The notes under the pieces: model-generated
What the model saw: only the letters and a program-made list of their open reading frames with translations
Told to the model about the DNA's origin: nothing
Databases searched by the model: none
Assembly: GCA_002338565.1 (NCBI GenBank)
Contig: DDIN01000008.1
Span: 44,369 to 108,368, forward strand
Length of the DNA stretch: 64,000 nt
Source: Hyphomonadaceae bacterium UBA1849
Lineage (GTDB): Bacteria; Pseudomonadota; Alphaproteobacteria; Caulobacterales; Hyphomonadaceae
Direction: 5' to 3'
Shown: in pieces, positions 62,194 through 64,000 of the stretch
How positions within the stretch are numbered: position 1 is the stretch's first letter
Layout: every line of letters starts with the position of its first letter
Made by a program: the position numbers and the translations under genes

Positions 62194-62446
62194 AGTGCTC
62201 TCCCTTAAAGGTCACACTGATGTCGGCACGATCCATTTATAAGTAAAATATCAAAAATAATGATTTTCGGTGTAATTTTCCGATGGATGTTTGACGTCGC
62301 CACATTCATCGCAGAGTGAAAAGCTATTTCAGCTCCCCTGAACCGGGGGGCGCAATGCCTCAAATTTCTCTTTAACCTCTATGCGTGGCTGTTTTCCCAA
62401 TCCATTCTGCTTACGGGACGCATCAGCGAACGCTATGGGGGATAAG
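62194..62446. other. 253-base divergent intergenic region
   Basis: Between the unknown minus-strand gene and the first six-cysteine gene. It is AT-rich near 62240-62280 and probably holds both promoters. No ORF, repeat or known RNA motif is apparent. The reading frame of the next gene is open back to ATG 62381, but the start at 62447 has the ribosome site. Confidence 0.5.
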
Positions 62447-62887
62447 ATGGGACAAGTTCCGGAAACTGCGAAACGCACACAATCGCGCTTTGGACGCGGT
62501 GTGATCGTCATAGTCCTTCTGATCGCCGTCGTGATTGGTGGCCGCTTCCTGCAGGGGCGTTTTGATCCGGCTATGGCAGCACGCGCGCCAGATTGCCTGG
62601 AACTGTCGGACGAAGGCCTCTCCTATAGCAACACCTGCGAAGCAGAGATCAATTTTCGCTATTGCTTCACCACCACACCGGGCACCGGACTGCAGAACTG
62701 CGAAACCATTGCTCTGGCACCAAATGAAACCAGCCATTCCCTGTTCGATGAATACCGCGCCGCCAACGCCGATGGCGTTCACGAATACGCCTGTGAGGCC
62801 CCCTATCTGCCAGTACGGATTCAGTCCTACACCGACCGTCATGTCGATATAGATGCCTGCCGGCTCGATCAGGATGACGCCTCGTGA
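62447..62887 (+). CDS. six-cysteine single-pass membrane protein, tandem paralogue 1
   Basis: 146 residues from ATG 62447 (GGGGGA just upstream). A short basic N-terminus, one membrane helix (about 18-36) and a periplasmic domain with six cysteines: C50, C64, C73, C85, C116, C138, in 'APDC', 'SNTCEAEINFRYC', 'LQNCETIALAP', 'YACEAPYLP' and 'DACRL'. Function unknown. It is the first of three similar genes, sharing exact spacing of the first four cysteines. Its stop overlaps the next start by 4 bases. Confidence 0.7.
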   Translation: MGQVPETAKRTQSRFGRGVIVIVLLIAVVIGGRFLQGRFDPAMAARAPDCLELSDEGLSYSNTCEAEINFRYCFTTTPGTGLQNCETIALAPNETSHSLFDEYRAANADGVHEYACEAPYLPVRIQSYTDRHVDIDACRLDQDDAS

Positions 62888-63333
62888 GGAATGACACGAG
62901 GACAGGCAGAACAAAGCTCAACCCTCGACTGGGCGTTCTGGCTTTCCTTGCGCTCGCGGCTTCAATCTTCGTCTTCAACGGGTTTCTGGGGGAACAGACA
63001 AGGCCACACCGTTATGCGCTTGTGAATGAGTGCATAGGCGAACCCGCGGACGGCCAGTTCTTCATCAACACGTGTGAAACAGAAATCAATCTGCGTTACT
63101 GCGTGCGTGCCATTTCCGACGAGGAGAATGATGTTTGCCGCACCGAGCGTCTGGCGCCTGGTGCAGGCTCTGAGACTTATTACCCGACGCGGCGAGAGAT
63201 GGGAGACGACTTCCGCGACCGCGATGTGTGGGCCTGTGAGGCGCCCTACATGCCCGATATGGTGGTGACAAATCACAACAGCGCCCTATTCCGTGAAGGC
63301 TGCCGTCAGCCTGATAGCGATGAGGATCAGTAA
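62884..63333 (+). CDS. six-cysteine single-pass membrane protein, tandem paralogue 2
   Basis: 149 residues starting with GTG (GTGA overlap with the previous stop). Same plan: a basic start, membrane helix (about 17-34), then C50, C64, C73, C85, C118 and C140 in 'NECIGEPADG', 'INTCETEINLRYC', 'NDVCRTERLAPG', 'WACEAPYMP' and 'EGCRQP'. Gaps C1-C4 are 14, 9 and 12, identical to the other two copies. Unknown family. The following gene starts directly after its stop. Confidence 0.7.
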   Translation: MRNDTRTGRTKLNPRLGVLAFLALAASIFVFNGFLGEQTRPHRYALVNECIGEPADGQFFINTCETEINLRYCVRAISDEENDVCRTERLAPGAGSETYYPTRREMGDDFRDRDVWACEAPYMPDMVVTNHNSALFREGCRQPDSDEDQ

Positions 63334-63852
63334 GTGGCTGACCAATCTACCCGCGAAAACCAATCAGATAAGAAGCCGGGCCCTGGCTGGCTCTTTCCTG
63401 TTGCGGCCGTCCTCGTGCTCGGCGCAATCGGATATGTGTCGACCCGGCTGACAGAGCCTGAACGCCTCGCTGACGTAAATCACTGCATCGGGCCGCGTGA
63501 TGGCGATCCGATCTATGAGAACACCTGCGATACGCACATCAATCTGCAATATTGCTTCTTCTCTGATGCGGGCCCCGAACGGGATATGTGTCGCAATACA
63601 GAGCTGGCACCGGGGGAAGGACTCGATCAGGCAACCCTCAATAATGATCTTGCAGAACTGGGCGGATTATTTCGCGCTGACTTCTACGCCTGCGAACTCC
63701 CCTTCGTTCCGGGCCAGTTCGAGCACTGGAACACACGCCGAATGACAGCCGGCTGTGTAAGCGCTGAAGACCCGTTTGCCGGACCACATATTTCGCGCCC
63801 TGGAGCGGGCAGAACGCCCGAAAATTCGGGCGAAATCCCCGACGATCTCTAG
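63334..63852 (+). CDS. six-cysteine single-pass membrane protein, tandem paralogue 3
   Basis: 172 residues starting with GTG immediately after the previous TAA. Membrane helix at about 19-36, cysteines C51, C65, C74, C86, C120 and C141 in 'NHCIGPRDGD', 'ENTCDTHINLQYC', 'RDMCRNTELAPG', 'YACELPFVP' and 'AGCVS'. It has an extra C-terminal tail of about 30 residues rich in P, G and E ('HISRPGAGRTPENSGEIPDD'). Same spacing as the other copies; divergence of the copies suggests an old duplication and distinct roles. Confidence 0.7.
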   Translation: MADQSTRENQSDKKPGPGWLFPVAAVLVLGAIGYVSTRLTEPERLADVNHCIGPRDGDPIYENTCDTHINLQYCFFSDAGPERDMCRNTELAPGEGLDQATLNNDLAELGGLFRADFYACELPFVPGQFEHWNTRRMTAGCVSAEDPFAGPHISRPGAGRTPENSGEIPDDL

Positions 63853-63880
63853 CCGTAAAACCGGTTCAGACTGGTTGAGT

Positions 63881-63910
63881 GAAAAAAAGGCTTCAAAATC
63901 CGCAGAAGCC
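63881..63910 (-). terminator. minus-strand hairpin with T-run
   Basis: On the minus strand GGCTTC pairs with GAAGCC (63905-63910 with 63889-63894) across a 10-base loop and is followed by seven Ts (63882-63888). It would end a leftward transcript from beyond the window; nothing on the minus strand here needs it. Confidence 0.45.
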
Positions 63911-63953
63911 CACTTGATTCCTGCAGCAAAAGGCGTAAAAAGCGCCGCTCAGT

Positions 63954-64000
<47 letters not shown>

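Overview
The window is chromosomal DNA of an alphaproteobacterium, most likely from the Hyphomonadaceae/Maricaulales side of the class. This rests on gene content and not on a database search: a gene-transfer-agent (GTA) type phage-like cluster in the order known from Rhodobacter capsulatus, Caulobacter-like TonB-dependent receptors, glnE beside envelope genes, a degP-regulator-kinase operon, and a moderately GC-rich, tightly packed genome with many 1-11 bp gene overlaps.

Layout. 1-1304: 5' part of a TonB-dependent receptor that runs off the left edge. 1.4-9.2 kb: small-molecule metabolism (AhpD-like protein, orphan meaB with an unknown partner, TetR regulator with a divergent PF10118-type metal-dependent hydrolase, metallophosphoesterase, DsbA-like isomerase, glyoxalase-fold protein, amidase, GFA-like protein). 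9.2-12.6 kb: membrane protease, then an OmpA/BON-type envelope protein and a coiled-coil/HhH protein that overlap as a two-gene unit. 12.6-16.3 kb: two RNA methyltransferase-like genes, coaA, a DUF3253 protein, a thioesterase. 16.4-21.5 kb: glnE, then an EF-hand protein, ECF sigma factor, probable anti-sigma protein and Spy/CpxP-like periplasmic protein that look like one envelope-stress module. 21.5-24.9 kb: arsM with a radical-SAM gene, and a divergent hydrolase-OsmC fusion. 25.0-31.1 kb: degP, response regulator, histidine kinase, then a second TonB-dependent receptor. 31.2-38.5 kb: crotonase, a Mur ligase/S66 peptidase pair (peptidoglycan recycling), a PepSY-regulator-kinase-ccmE operon, and a CbpA-type DnaJ.

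38.9-49.25 kb (minus strand) is the GTA cluster: small and large terminase, portal, protease, capsid, connector, tail terminator, tail tube, gp10, chaperone, short tape measure, gp12, gp13, NlpC/P60 peptidase and gp15. It is visibly eroded. The gp15 tail-tip gene has lost its centre and its frame, gp13 lacks the segment between its second and third cysteine, the head-closure gene usually found between connector and terminator is absent, and the tape measure is short.

49.4-64 kb: a lipoprotein, a PhoX-like protein, metY with an ACT-domain protein, a structured intergenic region with a candidate small RNA, a large MalT-like LuxR regulator, a bifunctional penicillin-binding protein, an M28 peptidase, a zinc-ribbon metallopeptidase and icd. 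These are followed by a translationally coupled pair of unknown genes (131 and 55 residues), then three tandem paralogues of a single-pass membrane protein with six identically spaced cysteines, and the 5' part of a tRNA-Pro(TGG) at the right edge.

The observations most worth following are the tandem six-cysteine proteins (62.4-63.9 kb), the stepwise erosion of the GTA, the candidate small RNA at 52.9-53.0 kb, the radical-SAM/ArsM pair, and the coiled-coil/HhH protein with its OmpA-like partner.
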